Of a stretch of DNA of 64,000 nucleotides, positions 62,918 through 64,000 are shown in pieces. A program made the position numbers and the translations under genes. The notes beneath the pieces are model-generated. The model made no database searches and was not told the origin of the DNA. It saw only the letters and a program-made list of their open reading frames with translations. Numbering within the stretch: position 1 is the stretch's first letter; each line of letters begins with the position of its first letter. The stretch is from NCBI RefSeq assembly GCF_004402235.1, contig NZ_SOFS01000015.1, positions 231,662-295,661 of the forward strand, written 5' to 3'. The DNA is from Cryobacterium glucosi. GTDB lineage: Bacteria; Actinomycetota; Actinomycetes; Actinomycetales; Microbacteriaceae.

Positions 62918-63481
62918 TCACTGTCTCGACCGCGGCGGGCGCTCCTGGTGATTCTGAACGAACTGATCCCACCTAGCTTTCGGACTGCCTTTGTACCGCA
63001 GCCACGGTCCCCGCGTCTGCCGTCGAAGTGACACGTACTTACCTGTGGCGATATCGCGCAGCCACGTGCGCCCGTGCGAGTCTTGAAAATAGACGTAATT
63101 GAAGGTGTCGTTCGAGTGACGCTCAAGTCGAGTGCGAAAGCTCGTCCGTGAACCTGGCCGAAAGATATATCCCCCATCAGCTGTCAGCGGCATACCACTG
63201 TTTCCAGTCGCCTGGCAGGTGATGAGATAGGCAAGCGGGACAGGCGTGTCACCTGCATTGAAGAACTCGAACTTGGCGGTAGAAAACGTCCCTTCGTGCG
63301 TTGTGCTGACGATGTAGGCCGTGAAGCGATTGGCTTCAGCTTGCGAAGCTCGAATCCGGTCCGACGAGAACAGAAGGAAGGCCCAGAACAACGCGCCTGT
63401 GGTGGCGATGGCAGCAATCCAGTCTGGGACGCTCCCCCACGCTTGACTTGTCCACCAGCCACCAAATGATTCAAAGTCCAT
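62918..63481 (-). CDS. One-TM protein with C-terminal beta-domain, unknown function
   Basis: 187 aa from ATG 63481. The frame is open further, but this start leaves a normal N-terminus MDFESFGGWWTSQAWGSVPD. One membrane helix (WIAAIATTGALFWAFLLFSS, about 21-40) is followed by a polar helix and a strand-rich domain (FTAYIVSTTHEG, FEFFNAGDTPVPLAYLITCQ, GGYIFRPGSRTSF), then a basic tail. This type of protein is common as a hypothetical in actinobacterial accessory DNA. Divergent from the gene interrupted by the IS. Confidence 0.65.
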   Translation of the reverse strand: MDFESFGGWWTSQAWGSVPDWIAAIATTGALFWAFLLFSSDRIRASQAEANRFTAYIVSTTHEGTFSTAKFEFFNAGDTPVPLAYLITCQATGNSGMPLTADGGYIFRPGSRTSFRTRLERHSNDTFNYVYFQDSHGRTWLRDIATGKYVSLRRQTRGPWLRYKGSPKARWDQFVQNHQERPPRSRQ

Positions 63482-63550
63482 GAGCCCACGGTAGGGCAAC
63501 TCACCGCGCTGCTTGACTCGACGGTAGGCCAGCGCGGGATGATTAGCGGC

Positions 63551-63891
63551 ATGCCAAAGCAAAATGCGGAGTTGAACCCGACACAAGCAAGATTGCTCGC
63601 GTGGGTACAAGAGGGATGCCCCGCCGGAATCTACGCGGATTGGGCCCACCGGATCATGGCTCGCTCGCTTCACAACCATGGGCTGGTGGTCATTTCTGGT
63701 CGGGGCGCCACTTGGAATGCCACGTTGACGGAGGACGGGGCGTACTACCTCGAACACGGGACGCACCCGGAACCCATCTACTCAGATACTTCACCCCAGC
63801 CAGCCGCGGGTGACCCTCGGAGCACCGAACCAGCCCAGCCTGCGTCGAAGACACCACCTTCAAGAGCGTCCAATCCTTCTGTTTCGCTGAA
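63551..63891 (+). pseudogene. Gene interrupted by IS21-like element
   Basis: ATG 63551 opens MPKQNAELNPTQARLLAWVQ, then EGCPAGIYADWAHRIMARSL, GLVVISGRGATWNATLT and EDGAYYLEHGTHP. This looks like a winged-helix-type N-terminal domain that occurs at the start of longer actinobacterial proteins of unknown function, followed by a Pro/Ser/Thr linker. At 63892 the sequence changes to IS terminal repeats, so the native C-terminus is cut off. The frame stays open to the window end, giving a chimeric tail. Confidence 0.65.
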
Positions 63892-64000
63892 TGTCAAGGG
63901 CCATGAAGAACTGCCCACTGGCGGCCACGGAAAATGCCCGCTGATGGCCATGAAAACTGCCCACTCATGGCCAACAGATCTGCCCACCAGGATTCGGCGG
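63892..64000. mobile_element. End of an IS21-family insertion sequence (continues beyond window)
   Basis: Begins TGTCAAGGGCCATGAAG. Four repeats of the unit GGCCAnGAAAACTGCCCAC follow with variation, at about 63899, 63923, 63945 and 63968, spaced 22-24 bp. A TG-start terminus followed by multiple tandem copies of a GGCCA..CTGCCCAC unit is the usual end structure of actinobacterial IS21-like elements. The istA/istB genes would lie to the right, outside the window. Confidence 0.75.

Noticed and set aside
1..64000. CRISPR array or classical defence system
   Set aside because: No regularly spaced identical repeats and no recognisable cas, restriction-modification, BREX or toxin-antitoxin genes were seen. 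The only candidate is the uncharacterised hydrolase region at the right edge.

Overview
The window is high-GC DNA with actinobacterial gene style: frequent GTG/TTG starts, several apparently leaderless starts, and a conserved histidine-phosphatase/DUF3090/SCO1664 trio. Genes of the DUF7882 type point to Microbacteriaceae or a close relative. This placement is inferred from gene content, not from a marker gene. I saw no rRNA, no intact tRNA, no CRISPR array and no replication origin.

Layout. 0-9 kb: the end of a GGDEF-EAL protein, a sortase-like gene with a start-codon problem, a NarL-type two-component system divergent from a MacB-type ABC exporter, then SDR, HAD and aldehyde dehydrogenase genes. 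9-15.5 kb: hydrolase, acetyltransferase, pseudouridine synthase, the conserved actinobacterial trio, a macro-domain gene and an ArsR/SRPBCC operon. 15.7-19 kb: small Microbacteriaceae-type genes, a cupin, a patatin-like phospholipase, and two copies of a 110-bp element, each carrying a 19-codon leader-like ORF on the minus strand. 19-23 kb: a CitA/CitB two-component system divergent from a CitMHS citrate transporter. 23-29 kb: a MarR-controlled 2-enoate reductase-like flavoenzyme, two further oxidoreductases with a TetR regulator, and a guanidine-III riboswitch ahead of a Gdx/SugE exporter. 29-35 kb: two lipoproteins, then a nitrite-reductase operon in which NirK is fused to a membrane domain and an extra cupredoxin. 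35-52 kb: a full-length GGDEF-EAL protein, several regulator/transporter pairs, a LysR gene broken by an in-frame amber codon, an SRPBCC-ArsR operon with tandem palindromic operators, and an ECF sigma factor with a partner membrane protein. 52-59.4 kb: an ABC exporter, a GPH-family sugar transporter followed by gene debris, a phospholipase D and a phosphatase. 59.4-64 kb: a gene-poor stretch, then an accessory region with an unusual membrane alpha/beta-hydrolase, a one-TM protein of unknown function, and a gene cut by the end of an IS21-like insertion sequence that runs off the window.

Functional themes are local regulation of transport and detoxification (citrate, guanidinium, drug-type MFS pumps, enoates), denitrification at the nitrite step, and c-di-GMP signalling. 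Most operons carry their own divergent regulator and a visible palindromic operator. Gene remnants (macro domain, sigma factor, MBL hydrolase, sugar-operon gene, LysR) show ongoing turnover between the intact operons. The observations I consider most worth following are the duplicated leader-peptide element, the NirK fusion operon with its small first ORF, and the hydrolase/TM-protein/IS21 region at the right edge.
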